A stretch of 64,000 nucleotides of DNA. It comes from Pandoraea faecigallinarum (lineage in GTDB: Bacteria > Pseudomonadota > Gammaproteobacteria > Burkholderiales > Burkholderiaceae). The translations under genes were made by a program, and so were the position numbers. Positions 42,453 to 51,750 of the stretch are shown here, one piece after another. How positions within the stretch are numbered: the first letter of the stretch is position 1; every line of letters starts with the position of its first letter. The notes beneath the pieces are model-generated. The model was given only the letters and a program-made list of their open reading frames with translations. It was not told the origin of the DNA and ran no database searches. Where the stretch lies: contig NZ_CP011807.3 of NCBI RefSeq assembly GCF_001029105.3, forward strand, positions 4,774,001 through 4,838,000, given 5' to 3'.

Positions 42453-43553
42453 CTAACTTTTTAGAAAGTAAATTCATTGTGCCGCATATTGGCACTCGGG
42501 TTGTTGGAAGAACGATTTGACGAGTTCGGGCAGTTTTTGGATTCGCCGCAGGGCGCCAAGTGCGAGTTTTTTCATGTCATCGCTGTTTTGCACAAGGCGT
42601 CGGCTGACCTGGCGTTTGACATGCGCCCACACTTGTTCGTCCGGGTTCAGTTGCGGTGCGTACGGCGGCAGGTAGAACAGCTTGAGCCGGCCATCGAGCG
42701 ATGCGACATAGTCTTTGACGAGCTTGGATTTATGGATGGGATGACCATCGACGATGAGGAACACGGGTTTTGTCGCGCCGATCATCAGGCGCGTGAGGAA
42801 TTCTTTGAAGGTACGTGAGCTCACGGAACCTTCATGAATCATGAACCGGAAGTCGCCGCGTGGGCTGACTGCCGAGATCATATTCAACGAGAACCGGCGT
42901 CCGGTCACGGTAACGACAGGCGTTTGTCCAATCGGCGCCCAGGTTGTGCCGGTGTGGTAATCGGAACGAATGCCGGCTTCATCGGCGAAGTAGATCGTGG
43001 CACCTTCGGCACGGGCCTGGGCTTTGATCGCGGGATAGGTTTCGGCTTCCCACTGCTGGACTAACTTGGCATCTTGCTGCCACGCTTGGTACAGCGGCTT
43101 TTGAACCGAGAACCCAAGCAGTTTCATCACGCGACTGACGGAGGCCAACGCCAGGGTTTTTCCGAACTGCCGTTTGATCAACTCGCCGATCAGCGACAAT
43201 GTCCACAAACCGAATTCGAACTTGAACTGTTGCGGGGAGTTCTCGCGAACGGCTTGGGCAATCCAGCGCATTTCGTCGGCGCTGATCTTTGGCGGGCGAC
43301 CGGAAATCGGTTTGGCCAGCAATGCATTTTGCCCGCCGTCAGCGAACTTCGCGAGCCAGCTAAAAATCGTGCGAACACTCAGGCCGTACGCAGCCGCCAC
43401 GTTGGCTACCGCTTCGCCTGCGCGCACCGCTTTGACGGCTTGCTGGCGCATGACCTGGAGGGTGTGGTGGTCCAGTTTGCGACCGTCGGATAAGCGTTTG
43501 CATTTCATCTCGACACTATATCGCAAAAGTGATTTTACTTTCTAAAATGTTAG
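42453..43553 (-). mobile_element. IS630-family insertion sequence inside ompW
   Basis: The element is 1,101 bp with terminal inverted repeats CTAAC[T/A]TTTTAGAAAGTAAA (42453-42473 and the complement of 43533-43553). It is flanked by the TA dinucleotide typical of IS630/Tc1 insertion (42451-42452 and 43554-43555). It contains one transposase gene on the reverse strand, opposite to ompW. Both ends and the gene appear complete. Confidence 0.93.
42474..43508 (-). CDS. IS630-family transposase
   Basis: This is a 344-residue DDE transposase. The start is ATG 43508; a TTG six codons earlier is possible. The N-terminal helix-turn-helix (NVAAAYGLSVRTIFSWLAKF) is followed by the winged region GRPPKIS. 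The catalytic triad is Asp in YFADEAGI, Asp in LIVDGHPIH and Glu in QLNPDEQVW. The frame is uninterrupted and spans nearly the whole element, so it may be active. Confidence 0.94.
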   Translation of the reverse strand: MKCKRLSDGRKLDHHTLQVMRQQAVKAVRAGEAVANVAAAYGLSVRTIFSWLAKFADGGQNALLAKPISGRPPKISADEMRWIAQAVRENSPQQFKFEFGLWTLSLIGELIKRQFGKTLALASVSRVMKLLGFSVQKPLYQAWQQDAKLVQQWEAETYPAIKAQARAEGATIYFADEAGIRSDYHTGTTWAPIGQTPVVTVTGRRFSLNMISAVSPRGDFRFMIHEGSVSSRTFKEFLTRLMIGATKPVFLIVDGHPIHKSKLVKDYVASLDGRLKLFYLPPYAPQLNPDEQVWAHVKRQVSRRLVQNSDDMKKLALGALRRIQKLPELVKSFFQQPECQYAAQ

Positions 43554-43888
43554 TATACGTTCTTCACGAACGTCAATCTCAATCCGAATTTTGAATCGGC
43601 GCTGAATCAGAACTTCGGCAGCGTGCTCGCTTTTACTTCCGGGCATAACGGACCCACAACGGTGGAAGCCAAATCTTCCGCGTCATGGCAACCGGTTTTC
43701 AACGCCGGTGTTTCTTATGCATTCGATAAGCACTGGGTCGCAAGCGCGTCGGTCTCCTACCTGCCGCTCAAGACCACGGCGAACATCAAGATCAAGGCGC
43801 AGGACGGCACCGTGCTCTCGTCCTCGGACGCCGAAATCAAGCTCAATCCGATTGTGACGTTCGTCTCCCTCGGCTACAAGTTCTAGAC

Positions 43889-43924
43889 CCAGCGGGCGGG
43901 ACGCAAATTGCGTTCCGCCCGCTG
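43889..43924 (+). terminator. Hairpin terminator after first ompW
   Basis: A long near-perfect palindrome (AGCGGGCGG...CCGCCCGCT with ACGCAA/TTGCGT inside) begins 4 bp after the ompW stop. It has no T tract on the plus strand. The following 44000-44166 region shows only the leader of the second ompW. Confidence 0.55.
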
Positions 43925-44166
43925 CGGCCGGAATATCGGACTCCGCAGTGAATTCCTAAAGCGTGCCTGACATATAAGGGCGCGCTTTTCTTTCGTCCAG
44001 CGCTTTTTTCTAAGGGCATTCCATAGGTCGATGCGCGGATACAACACCATTAGAGCGTGACCTCCAGTCTCTTGCTATCCGCGAATATGCACGGTCGGCA
44101 TAATGGCCCTGAATTTCATTTAACGAAATTCTCGACAATAAAGAATCTTGAGCAGGAGACGAATCG

Positions 44167-44916
44167 ATGAAGTTGAAGCATTTGACGATTGCTGCCGCGG
44201 CTATGCTGACGGCATCGGGGACCGCCTTCGCACAGCAGGCCGGGGATACGATGGTCAGCGCGGGCTGGTTCCACCTCTCGCCCCAGGTTTCGAGTGATCC
44301 GCTGCACGTGACTGGATCGAATATTCCGGGACTGGCGTCGCAGGTGAACAGCCGCCTGGGCAATACGGGCGCGAATGTCGACGACGCGGACACGCTCGGC
44401 CTCACGCTGACCCATTTCTTCACCGACAACATCGCGGTCGAAGGCGTGTTCGGCGTGCCGCCGAAATTCCGCCTGTATGGCACGGGCAGCCTTGCGTTGC
44501 CGGGCGGAGGCTCGCTGGCGTCGGCCAAGCAATGGAGTCCGGCCGTCTTGCTGAAGTACTACTTCGGCAAGGCGAACGACACGTGGCGTCCGTTCGTCGG
44601 TATCGGTGCGAGCTACTTCTGGTACTCGAACATTGAACTGACCCCAGGCTTCCAGTCGCTGGCGAGCAACGCTCTGACGGGTGGGTCGGGCGGAAACACC
44701 ACGGCACAGTTGACGAACTCGTGGGCACCGGTGTTCAACGCCGGTCTTAACTGGAACGTCGACAAGCATTGGACGCTCGCCTTCTCGGTGTCGTACATCC
44801 CGGTGAGCACGACGGCCAAGCTGACGACGACGCGCGGTCCGATCACGACGACCAGCGAAGCCAAGGTCAAGCTGAACCCGGTCGTGACGTTCCTGTCGTT
44901 GGGCTATCGCTTCTAA
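44167..44916 (+). CDS. ompW: OmpW-family outer membrane protein, intact paralogue
   Basis: This is a 249-residue OmpW porin. The signal peptide MKLKHLTIAAAAMLT...AFA precedes QQAGDTMVSAGWFHLSPQ. Barrel strands include DADTLGLTLTHFFTDNIAVE, FRPFVGIGASYFWY-like segments and the C-terminal VVTFLSLGYRF, ending in Phe as outer-membrane barrels do. It shares the same framework with the disrupted copy upstream, so the two are tandem paralogues. A good AGGAG site precedes ATG 44167. It may cover the function lost in the disrupted copy. Confidence 0.95.
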   Translation: MKLKHLTIAAAAMLTASGTAFAQQAGDTMVSAGWFHLSPQVSSDPLHVTGSNIPGLASQVNSRLGNTGANVDDADTLGLTLTHFFTDNIAVEGVFGVPPKFRLYGTGSLALPGGGSLASAKQWSPAVLLKYYFGKANDTWRPFVGIGASYFWYSNIELTPGFQSLASNALTGGSGGNTTAQLTNSWAPVFNAGLNWNVDKHWTLAFSVSYIPVSTTAKLTTTRGPITTTSEAKVKLNPVVTFLSLGYRF

Positions 44917-45312
44917 GGCGCTGATCCAGCCGCTTCCGGAAATTGCGGGTGGGTGGCTGGCTGTCGATTAAACGCTTTATCGTCGCCGCGGAGGCACGTT
45001 GGGGACTCCTGGAACCCCGTAGCGCTCCCCGGCCGTCGCGGCACGATGTAAATCGCGTCAAGTTGCACCGAAAACGCCGCCTCGTGCGGCGTTTTCGCAT
45101 CTATCCCCTCGTCGGATACGATGTCAGCGCATTCCCACATTATCTTCAGCCAACCGGCTGCAACTTTCTTTTTTCGCAAACGGTCTGTTGAGGTGTACGC
45201 ACGCAAGCGGGCCGCGCCATAATGGCCGCTCGCCTCAGGGTTCCATCGGCGTCTGTCTCCTCCCGGTTGTGCCGGACGCCGCATTTCAATACCACCTCTT
45301 GGGAGTCTGAAA
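44917..45312. other. Intergenic region between ompW and the ElaB-like gene
   Basis: It contains the ompW terminator at 45071-45095 and an isolated CATAAT at 45218-45223 that could be the -10 of the next gene. No -35 hexamer at a proper distance and no supportable gene are seen. Confidence 0.5.
45071..45095. terminator. Rho-independent terminator after second ompW
   Basis: A perfect 10-bp stem AAAACGCCGC/GCGGCGTTTT with a 5-nt loop ends in T residues on either strand. It lies about 155 bp after the ompW stop. Confidence 0.75.
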
Positions 45313-45690
45313 ATGGGAATTGCCTCGAAAGCGGAAACGGCACTCAACAGCAGCCTGGAAGACGCACGCTTCGCCGGGCGGCGTACCGCGCGAGCGGCGC
45401 GTCTGGCGAGTGGCGATGTGTCTTCCCGTGTACGCGACCTGCTCGACGATCTCGATCATGCATTGTCCAATGCCAAGTCGGCGTCCGACATCGAAGCCTT
45501 ACGCGCCGAGATCGGTGACAAACTGCGTCAGGCACGTAGCGACTTTGGTGATGCGCGTGCCAAGTTGCGTGATCGAGCGAACGAAGTGTGGGACGAAGCC
45601 GACGGCTATGTGCATGAGCGTCCGTGGCAAACCATCGGCACCGTGGCCGCAGTTGCTCTGGTGCTCGGCTTCATCGCCGGACGTAGCTAA
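45313..45690 (+). CDS. ElaB/YqjD/DUF883-family membrane-anchored protein
   Basis: This is a 125-residue protein. Most of it is a charged, alpha-helical, probably coiled-coil stretch (residues 10-95). It ends in a C-terminal membrane helix preceded by HERPWQTIG, the hallmark of the DUF883 group, and followed by GFIAGRS. Known relatives associate with ribosomes at the inner membrane in stationary phase. ATG 45313 has a GGGAG site. It is a single-gene unit. Confidence 0.9.
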   Translation: MGIASKAETALNSSLEDARFAGRRTARAARLASGDVSSRVRDLLDDLDHALSNAKSASDIEALRAEIGDKLRQARSDFGDARAKLRDRANEVWDEADGYVHERPWQTIGTVAAVALVLGFIAGRS

Positions 45691-45725
45691 ACGCTGTCAT
45701 CCGAAGACGCGACACGACAGCGCCC

Positions 45726-45775
45726 GGTTACGTATGGTTATGTGCGGTTATGTGCCGTTACGTATGGTTACCGCG
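45726..45775. repeat. Five 10-bp GGTTAnGTnn repeats after the ElaB-like gene
   Basis: Five consecutive 10-bp units read GGTTACGTAT, GGTTATGTGC, GGTTATGTGC, CGTTACGTAT and GGTTACCGCG. The period equals about one DNA helical turn. It lies between the ElaB-like gene and the terminator shared with dgt. Confidence 0.75.
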
Positions 45776-45780
45776 GAACG

Positions 45781-45811
45781 AAAACAGCCGGCAAGACGCC
45801 GGCTGTTTTTT
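45781..45811. terminator. Bidirectional terminator between ElaB-like gene and dgt
   Basis: A perfect 12-bp stem (45781-45792 with 45798-45809) with a 5-nt loop is followed by T residues on the plus strand and, because the stem starts AAAA, ends in T on the reverse strand. It serves the plus-strand gene and the convergent aroK-aroB-dgt run. Confidence 0.85.
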
Positions 45812-45949
45812 TGCGCAGGCGTGAACGGCAGGGAGGCACGATTTCGCAACCAGCACTTTTCGCGCCGGCCGGCTCCTGCCCACTTACGGCGTACGTACGC
45901 CCAAGGCATCGACACGCTGGACGAGTCCCGCCGACGCCGGGTGCCCCCA

Positions 45950-47086
45950 TCAGAGGGTAGGTTCGACGGCGAATAGGCGGCGGTATTCCTTGATCGCGTA
46001 GCGATCCGTCATTCCGGCCACGTAATGGGCGATCCAGCGTGGCTGATCCTGCGGATTCTCCGGCCGGTAGTTCGGCGGCAACAGCCGCGGGTCCGTCAGA
46101 AACGCCTCGAACAACTCCTGCACGATGCGCTGCGCCTTGGCAGCCATGCGCATAACCAGGTAGTGCCGGTAGAGGTTGTCGAACAGAAACCGCTTGAGAC
46201 TGCCGGCTTGCTCGCGCATCTCCGCGCTGAACGCGACCAACGGTCCAGACGCACGTACGTCGTCCATCGAGAACGGCGACGCATCAGCGATACGCTGGCG
46301 CGTCGTCGCAATCAGGTCGACGATCAGGGCATTGATGATTCGCCGCGTCGTTTCGTGCACCAGACGTCGCCCGGAAATGTCGGGCCACTCAAGTTTCGCC
46401 TCTGCGCAGTAGCGCTTCCACAGCGGTACCTCGTCGAGCTGTTCCAGGGTCAACAGTCCGGAGCGCACCCCATCGTCGATATCGTGATTGTTGTAGGCGA
46501 TCTCGTCGGCCAGATTGGCAATCTGCGCCTCGATGCCCGGCTGACGCCCCTTGAGAAATCGCTCGCCGAGCTCACCGAGGCCACGAGCATTCGCGCGGGA
46601 ACAGTGCTTGAGAATGCCTTCACGCGTTTCGAAGCAGAGGTTCAGGCCATTGAAGCCGCCGTAATGCTCTTCGAGTTCGTCGACGACGATGAGGCTTTGG
46701 AGGTTGTGCTCGAAGCCGCCGTATTCCTGCATGCAGGCATTGAGCGCATCCTGCCCGGCGTGACCGAAGGGCGTATGTCCGAGATCGTGTGCCAGCGCGA
46801 CGGCTTCGACGAGATCCTCGTTCACGCGCAGGTTACGGGCAATGGACCGGCCGATCTGCGCGACCTCGAGGCTGTGTGTCAGACGCGTGCGGAACAGATC
46901 GCCTTCGTGGTTCACGAAGACCTGTGTCTTGTACTCGAGACGGCGGAACGCCGTCGAATGAATGATGCGGTCGCGATCGCGCTGGAACTCGGTACGCGTC
47001 GTCGGCGCCACTTCCGGGAACCGGCGGCCGCGCGTCCCGCTGGAGCGCGCCGCGTAGGGGGCGAGCGACGCTTCGTAATCGATCAT
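45950..47086 (-). CDS. dgt: Deoxyguanosinetriphosphate triphosphohydrolase-like protein
   Basis: This HD-domain phosphohydrolase hydrolyses dNTPs to nucleoside and triphosphate, and so shapes dNTP pools. The 378-residue product belongs to the shorter dGTPase-like (type 2) group. Metal ligands are in [10 protein letters not shown] and [13 protein letters not shown], with the third part in [19 protein letters not shown] 47086 lies 16 bp after the aroB stop, so it is the last gene of aroK-aroB-dgt, an arrangement seen in other betaproteobacteria. Confidence 0.94.
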   Translation of the reverse strand: MIDYEASLAPYAARSSGTRGRRFPEVAPTTRTEFQRDRDRIIHSTAFRRLEYKTQVFVNHEGDLFRTRLTHSLEVAQIGRSIARNLRVNEDLVEAVALAHDLGHTPFGHAGQDALNACMQEYGGFEHNLQSLIVVDELEEHYGGFNGLNLCFETREGILKHCSRANARGLGELGERFLKGRQPGIEAQIANLADEIAYNNHDIDDGVRSGLLTLEQLDEVPLWKRYCAEAKLEWPDISGRRLVHETTRRIINALIVDLIATTRQRIADASPFSMDDVRASGPLVAFSAEMREQAGSLKRFLFDNLYRHYLVMRMAAKAQRIVQELFEAFLTDPRLLPPNYRPENPQDQPRWIAHYVAGMTDRYAIKEYRRLFAVEPTL

Positions 47087-47102
47087 CGCCAGCCCTCCAT
47101 CC

Positions 47103-48179
47103 TTAAACGTTGGCGCGCAGCGTAGCGCGGAGTTCGGCGTCCGGCACGCTCGTCATGAACGCTTGTCCGAGCCGGTTGAGCAGCACGAAGCGAATGTCGC
47201 CGCCCTCGGCCTTCTTGTCGACACGCATGAGGTCGATGTAGCGATCTTCCCCGAGATCCGGCCCCGTCACCGGCAGCCCGGCGGCGGCGACCACTGCCTT
47301 GATACGCGGCACCATCGCTTCGTCGATGAAACCCAGACGGGCTGACAGATCCGCCGCCATCACCATGCCGCAGCCGACAGCTTCGCCGTGCAACCATTCC
47401 CCATAGCCGAGCCCGGCCTCGATGGCATGCCCGAACGTGTGGCCGAAATTGAGCGTGGCGCGCAGTCCCTGCTCACGCTCGTCGCTGGCGACCACAGCCG
47501 CCTTGATTTCGCACGAACGTTGCACGGCATGGGTGAGCGCCGCCGTGTCGCGACCGTTCAGCGCGTCGATATGAGCTTCGATCCAGTCGAAGAACGTTTC
47601 GTCGGCAATCGCGCCGTGCTTGATGACTTCCGCCATCCCGGCCGCCAGCTCACGGTCCGGCAGGGTGGACAACGTGCCGATGTCGGCAAGCACCGCACTG
47701 GGCTGCCAGAATGCACCGATCATGTTCTTGCCGAGCGGATGATTGATGCCCGTCTTGCCCCCGACCGACGAGTCGACTTGCGCAAGCAGCGTCGTCGGCA
47801 CTTGCACGAACGGCACGCCACGCATGTAGCAGGCCGCTGCGAAACCGGTCATATCACCCACGACGCCGCCGCCCAGCGCAATCAACGTGGCCTTGCGGTC
47901 CGCCTGGGCACCGAGTAATTCGTCGAAAATCAGATTGAGCGTCTGCCAGTTCTTGTGTGCCTCCCCGTCGGGCAACACGGCGGTCACGACACGCTTGCCG
48001 AGGCGTTGCAGAGTCTGCGCCACCTGTTCGGCATAAAGCGGTGCGACGGTCGTGTTCGTGACGATCACGGCGTGCGTGCCGCGCACATGCGGCGCAAACA
48101 GTGCGTCCTGCTTCAACAGTTCGGTGCCGATGTGGATGGGATAGGCGCGCTCGCCAAGGTCGAGTTTCAGGGTAATCAT
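47103..48179 (-). CDS. aroB: 3-dehydroquinate synthase AroB
   Basis: AroB cyclises DAHP to 3-dehydroquinate, the second shikimate pathway step, using NAD+ and a divalent metal. The 358-residue protein has the NAD-binding [19 protein letters not shown] segment and the substrate-binding [19 protein letters not shown]. The metal ligands are in [27 protein letters not shown] and LHGEAV. ATG 48179 follows aroK by 63 bp. Confidence 0.97.
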   Translation of the reverse strand: MITLKLDLGERAYPIHIGTELLKQDALFAPHVRGTHAVIVTNTTVAPLYAEQVAQTLQRLGKRVVTAVLPDGEAHKNWQTLNLIFDELLGAQADRKATLIALGGGVVGDMTGFAAACYMRGVPFVQVPTTLLAQVDSSVGGKTGINHPLGKNMIGAFWQPSAVLADIGTLSTLPDRELAAGMAEVIKHGAIADETFFDWIEAHIDALNGRDTAALTHAVQRSCEIKAAVVASDEREQGLRATLNFGHTFGHAIEAGLGYGEWLHGEAVGCGMVMAADLSARLGFIDEAMVPRIKAVVAAAGLPVTGPDLGEDRYIDLMRVDKKAEGGDIRFVLLNRLGQAFMTSVPDAELRATLRANV

Positions 48180-48242
48180 GCCGCGTTCATGCCATGGGTT
48201 GGCTTGTTGTTGTTCAGCGATATCGGTCTGCGTCAGACGACA

Positions 48243-48923
48243 TCAGCGGGGAAAGTTATCACGGGTGGGCAACGGCGCCTCCTGCGGCATCGCGTCGACG
48301 GGTCCATCGCCACCTGTCGGAAGACCGACGATCCTGTCGCCGGCATCCGACGCATTCCGTTTCGGTGCATCCGATGCCTGCGCAGGCAACTCAGGGTCGG
48401 CGGGGACGATACCGGCGACTTCCAGTTGCATCAGCACCATGTTGACGAGGGCATTGACGCTCGGACGGCCCGTCTCGATGATGAACGTCGCGCATTCGCG
48501 ATACAGCGCATCGCGTTCCTGATACAACTGTTCGAGGCGCGCACGCGGATCGGCGGTCTGCAATAACGGTCGATTCTTGTCGCGACGTGTGCGCAACCAG
48601 AGATCGTGCGGATTGGCGCGCAGATACACCACCGTGCCACGCGATTTGATGTATTCGCGATTCTCCGCACGCAGCACGGCCCCCCCGCCTGTGGCGAGTA
48701 CGATTCCGTCGCGTTGGGTGAGTTCGTCGATGGTCTGGGTTTCGCGCTGACGAAAGCCTTCCTCGCCTTCATGCTCGAAGATGACGGGAATGCGCACACC
48801 GGTACGCGCCTCGATCTCATGGTCGGAATCATAGAACTGTCGTCCAAGACGCCGTGCCACGGCGCGTCCAACCGTGGTCTTGCCCGCCCCCATCAGTCCG
48901 ACAAGTATTACGTTTTCCAGCAT
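48243..48923 (-). CDS. aroK: Shikimate kinase AroK with long C-terminal tail
   Basis: AroK phosphorylates shikimate at O3. The P-loop [18 protein letters not shown], shikimate-binding [11 protein letters not shown] and [11 protein letters not shown], and the lid region [11 protein letters not shown] are all present in the first 165 residues. The product is 226 residues, some 50 longer than usual, because of a Pro/Ala/Asp-rich tail of no clear function. Its first 95 bp overlap the end of the pil fusion frame in another reading frame. The start has no strong ribosome site and may depend on translation of the upstream gene. Confidence 0.95.
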   Translation of the reverse strand: MLENVILVGLMGAGKTTVGRAVARRLGRQFYDSDHEIEARTGVRIPVIFEHEGEEGFRQRETQTIDELTQRDGIVLATGGGAVLRAENREYIKSRGTVVYLRANPHDLWLRTRRDKNRPLLQTADPRARLEQLYQERDALYRECATFIIETGRPSVNALVNMVLMQLEVAGIVPADPELPAQASDAPKRNASDAGDRIVGLPTGGDGPVDAMPQEAPLPTRDNFPR

Positions 48924-51750
48924 AAATCGCTGATATTTGGGTTCCAATCCCTGATGATACCGGTATCTGCGTCGGGCGTGCGGATGGCGTCGTCTCGGGG
49001 AACACCCCGATGAGACGGGGATGTCCGGGCGGAATGCCGCCCGGAGCGGGCGCGAACCGCGACAACGGCGAGGCGTCACGGCCTGGCAGGGGCAAGTCCG
49101 ACGGTGCCTCCAACGCCATATTCGGTGGCTCCGCAGCATCCATACGGCCGGTTGCAGCGACATCGCCAGCGTCTGACGACGCACCACCCTCGGGCACGAC
49201 GCTTGGCGTAAGGAACACCAGCAATTCCGTCCGGCGGTCCTCGTTGGACCGATTACGGAAAAGGGCACCGAGGACCGGCACCTCGCCCAGCCACGGCACG
49301 CTCGCCCGGTTGTCACGGCGCACCTCCTGATAAATCCCGCCGATGGCCACCGTTCCGCCATTCTCCACTTGTACCTGCGTGCGGACATGGCGTGTGTCGA
49401 CGGCAAAACCGTCCGCCACGGCCTGGCCGACGCTGTCCTTGCGCACGTCGACGTCCAGTATCACCTGACCGTCAGGCGTGATCAGCGGTGTGACTTCCAG
49501 TCGCAGTGTGGCTTTGCGGAATTCGATGGAGGCTACATTCCTGCGGCCATTCCGGACCTGATAAGGCAGTTCCGTTCCCTGCTCGATGAGCGCCTGTACC
49601 TTGTCGGCCGTCACCACGCGGGGGCGGGAAACGACGCGCCCCCGCCCGCTGGTTTCCAGCGCCGAGAGTTCCAATTGCAGAAAACGGCTGGCGGAGCGCC
49701 CGAAAAGCGTGATGGCCAGGCTTGGGGGTGTCACCCCGGCGAGCGCCGCCGCGGGTAATCCGACATCCACGACACTGCCCGGCGGACCCGGGTCATCGCG
49801 ATTTCGATCGCTCGTGTTCGTAAGCAGACCCGCGTCTACATCCGCCCGCCCCGTCGCGGCAGGACGCTTGCCGCCCCCGTCCCCGGCATTACGGTTGGCC
49901 CCGTTCGCTCCCGCCAACCTGACCCCGAGGGACTCGCTGAACCGGTCATCGGCCTCGACAATGCGCGCTTCGATAAGTACCTGACGCACTGGCACGTCGA
50001 TCCGCGCAATGAACGATGCCAGCGCATCGAGCCTTTCGGGCAAATCGGTCACGAACAACTGGTTGGTACGCGGGTCGGCAATCACGCTGCCGCGCGGTGA
50101 CAACAATCGCTGTCCCTTCCCGTCTTTCTCTGCGTGGATGATCTCGCGCACAGTCTGCGCACGCGGATAGTTCAGGGTAAAGCGACGCCCCGCCAACGGC
50201 AGCAACGCCTCGCGTTTCGCGGCGGCCTCCAGTTGCGTCTGCTCGTCGGCCAGCAAGTCCGCCCGCGGTGCAATCCAGTCGACACCGTCGATGGACTGCA
50301 CGCCCAGCCCGGCGCTGCGGATCATGACGTCGAATGCCGTCGCCACGGACACACCTTGCACGTCCACATCGAGCCGCCCGGCCACGCGCTCGCCGATGAC
50401 CACGCTGCGACCGGTCAACCGCGCAAAGGCCCGCAGCGCGTCAGCCGCTTCCACGCCGTGAAGCGTCACGTCGACGGTCGAAGCGTCCGGGTCGAATCGC
50501 GGACCGGTGAACCGGGTTGCGCCCTCATCGCTCGCATTCCCAGTTCTCCCGGGCTTCCCCGAGTCGCCGTAGCGCCACGTCGCCGTCAACCCCGACGACG
50601 AGGTGCGGCGAAGCACCACATAACGCGAACCCGCCCGCATCGAGCCGACAGGCGCCGCATCGTCGACGGTCGTATTCGGTGTCGCGCTGGAGATTGTCGC
50701 CGCGTCCTGCGAGGCCCGACGCGTCAATGGTGTGCGAAAGACATCCATCGTTTCGACGGGGGTCTGCCACGGCGGCGAAGGCTCCGGAAACTTCGGCCAG
50801 GCGTCAGAAGACAGCGTTTTGATCCAGTTCGCCAGCTCAGCGGGACGCCGCCAGCGATAGGCAGCCACCACGACTGTTAGCGTGGCGTCTGTGTAGTCGG
50901 AGCCGGTCGCACCGGTGCCCGCGGCTCCGGTCATGCGCGGACCTTGCATCGATAGCTGCGCTACGGCCAAATGACGCGGAACGTTATCGATCTCGGCCAG
51001 CCATCCAAGCAAGTTAGCGACGCCGCCCCTAACACGGATCTCGGCGCGCTCGATTTCCAGTTGCCCCACCTTCGACGTCAATCCCGGACGCGCGAACTCC
51101 AGTACCAAACCAGCGCGGGCGACGAGACGCTCGACATCGGTTCGCCACGCGGTGTGAACGTCGTCATCCGCGTTCGCCGTCCCGGCGGCGTTGGGCGACG
51201 CGGTTGCATTCGCCATTTCATTCGACTCGCTTACTTCGTCCGCCTGGCCCGCTTGAGCCGCATCACTCGCATCACTCGCATCACTCACTCCGCTCCTCGC
51301 CCTCACGTTGCTCACGCCAGACGCATTGACTCGCTCGTTCGATTGCATGCCCTTCCTTCCCCGTCCCGACTCGCCTGTGCGCTCATGCTTCTGCGCTCCG
51401 GCAATCGGCAATAGCCGCTGCCACGCGATGGTTTCGCTCTCCTTCTCACGACGTTGTGCCATGAGCGCGGGCAATTGCCCTGCAGCCTCGCTCGCAAGTT
51501 CGAGGGCATATCTTTCGGTATCGACTTCCTGCTTCAGCGTGGCCCACACGGACAATCCGGCCAGCCACCAAATCGACCACGCCAGCGCCAATCCCGTCAC
51601 ACCGGCAAACATCGAGATTCCCCAATGCACGGGCCGCGCCCATTCCGCTGGCGACACAGATGACCACGTCGTCAATCGTTCACGCCAGCGCTCCCTGACG
51701 TCGTGGAACACGTCACGAACATCGTCTGGCGGATGATTTTCACCGTACAT
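48829..51750 (-). CDS. pilQ: Type IV pilus secretin PilQ fused to PilO-like (and probably PilP-like) domains
   Basis: A single 973-residue frame occupies the pilO-pilP-pilQ position. Residues 1-40 are cytoplasmic, 43-72 form a membrane helix, and 73-300 look like a periplasmic PilO alignment domain, broken by a Ser/Asp/Ala linker at 125-200. Residues about 320-400 contain a possible PilP remnant ([26 protein letters not shown]). From 424 on it is a secretin: an STN/N0-like domain (424-495), an N1-type domain (about 520-590) and the secretin barrel (586-851) with [20 protein letters not shown] and [17 protein letters not shown]. No internal signal peptide or lipobox is seen. ATG 51750 has an excellent AGGAGGT site. 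The last 32 residues overlap aroK and look nonconserved. Confidence 0.82.
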   Translation of the reverse strand: MYGENHPPDDVRDVFHDVRERWRERLTTWSSVSPAEWARPVHWGISMFAGVTGLALAWSIWWLAGLSVWATLKQEVDTERYALELASEAAGQLPALMAQRREKESETIAWQRLLPIAGAQKHERTGESGRGRKGMQSNERVNASGVSNVRARSGVSDASDASDAAQAGQADEVSESNEMANATASPNAAGTANADDDVHTAWRTDVERLVARAGLVLEFARPGLTSKVGQLEIERAEIRVRGGVANLLGWLAEIDNVPRHLAVAQLSMQGPRMTGAAGTGATGSDYTDATLTVVVAAYRWRRPAELANWIKTLSSDAWPKFPEPSPPWQTPVETMDVFRTPLTRRASQDAATISSATPNTTVDDAAPVGSMRAGSRYVVLRRTSSSGLTATWRYGDSGKPGRTGNASDEGATRFTGPRFDPDASTVDVTLHGVEAADALRAFARLTGRSVVIGERVAGRLDVDVQGVSVATAFDVMIRSAGLGVQSIDGVDWIAPRADLLADEQTQLEAAAKREALLPLAGRRFTLNYPRAQTVREIIHAEKDGKGQRLLSPRGSVIADPRTNQLFVTDLPERLDALASFIARIDVPVRQVLIEARIVEADDRFSESLGVRLAGANGANRNAGDGGGKRPAATGRADVDAGLLTNTSDRNRDDPGPPGSVVDVGLPAAALAGVTPPSLAITLFGRSASRFLQLELSALETSGRGRVVSRPRVVTADKVQALIEQGTELPYQVRNGRRNVASIEFRKATLRLEVTPLITPDGQVILDVDVRKDSVGQAVADGFAVDTRHVRTQVQVENGGTVAIGGIYQEVRRDNRASVPWLGEVPVLGALFRNRSNEDRRTELLVFLTPSVVPEGGASSDAGDVAATGRMDAAEPPNMALEAPSDLPLPGRDASPLSRFAPAPGGIPPGHPRLIGVFPETTPSARPTQIPVSSGIGTQISAIYAGKRNTCRTDGGGQDHGWTRRGTASWTTVL
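51267..51292. repeat. Short CATCACTCG tandem repeat in the pil fusion linker
   Basis: About three in-frame 9-bp units occur near 51261-51290, encoding Ser-Asp-Ala type repeats in the flexible linker of the pil fusion. Unit gain or loss would keep the reading frame. Confidence 0.6.

Larger units (their letters stand above)
41935..43886 (+). pseudogene. ompW: OmpW-family porin gene split by an IS630-family insertion
   Basis: OmpW proteins are eight-stranded outer-membrane barrels that pass small hydrophobic or cationic molecules. The 5' part (41935-42452) encodes a signal peptide (cut after SASA), QQAGDNVVNLGWFH and the barrel up to FRPFLGIGVSY. The 3' part (43556-43886) resumes TFFTNVNLNPNF and ends IVTFVSLGYKF. 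Between them lies a 1,101-bp IS630-family element flanked by TA. Removing the element and one TA restores one frame of 282 codons with no other lesion. The truncated reading frame now stops at a TAA formed with the IS end (42454-42456). The insertion must be recent. Confidence 0.93.

Noticed and set aside
42477..43545. Plus-strand frames inside the IS630 element
   Set aside because: They are shadows of the reverse-strand transposase.
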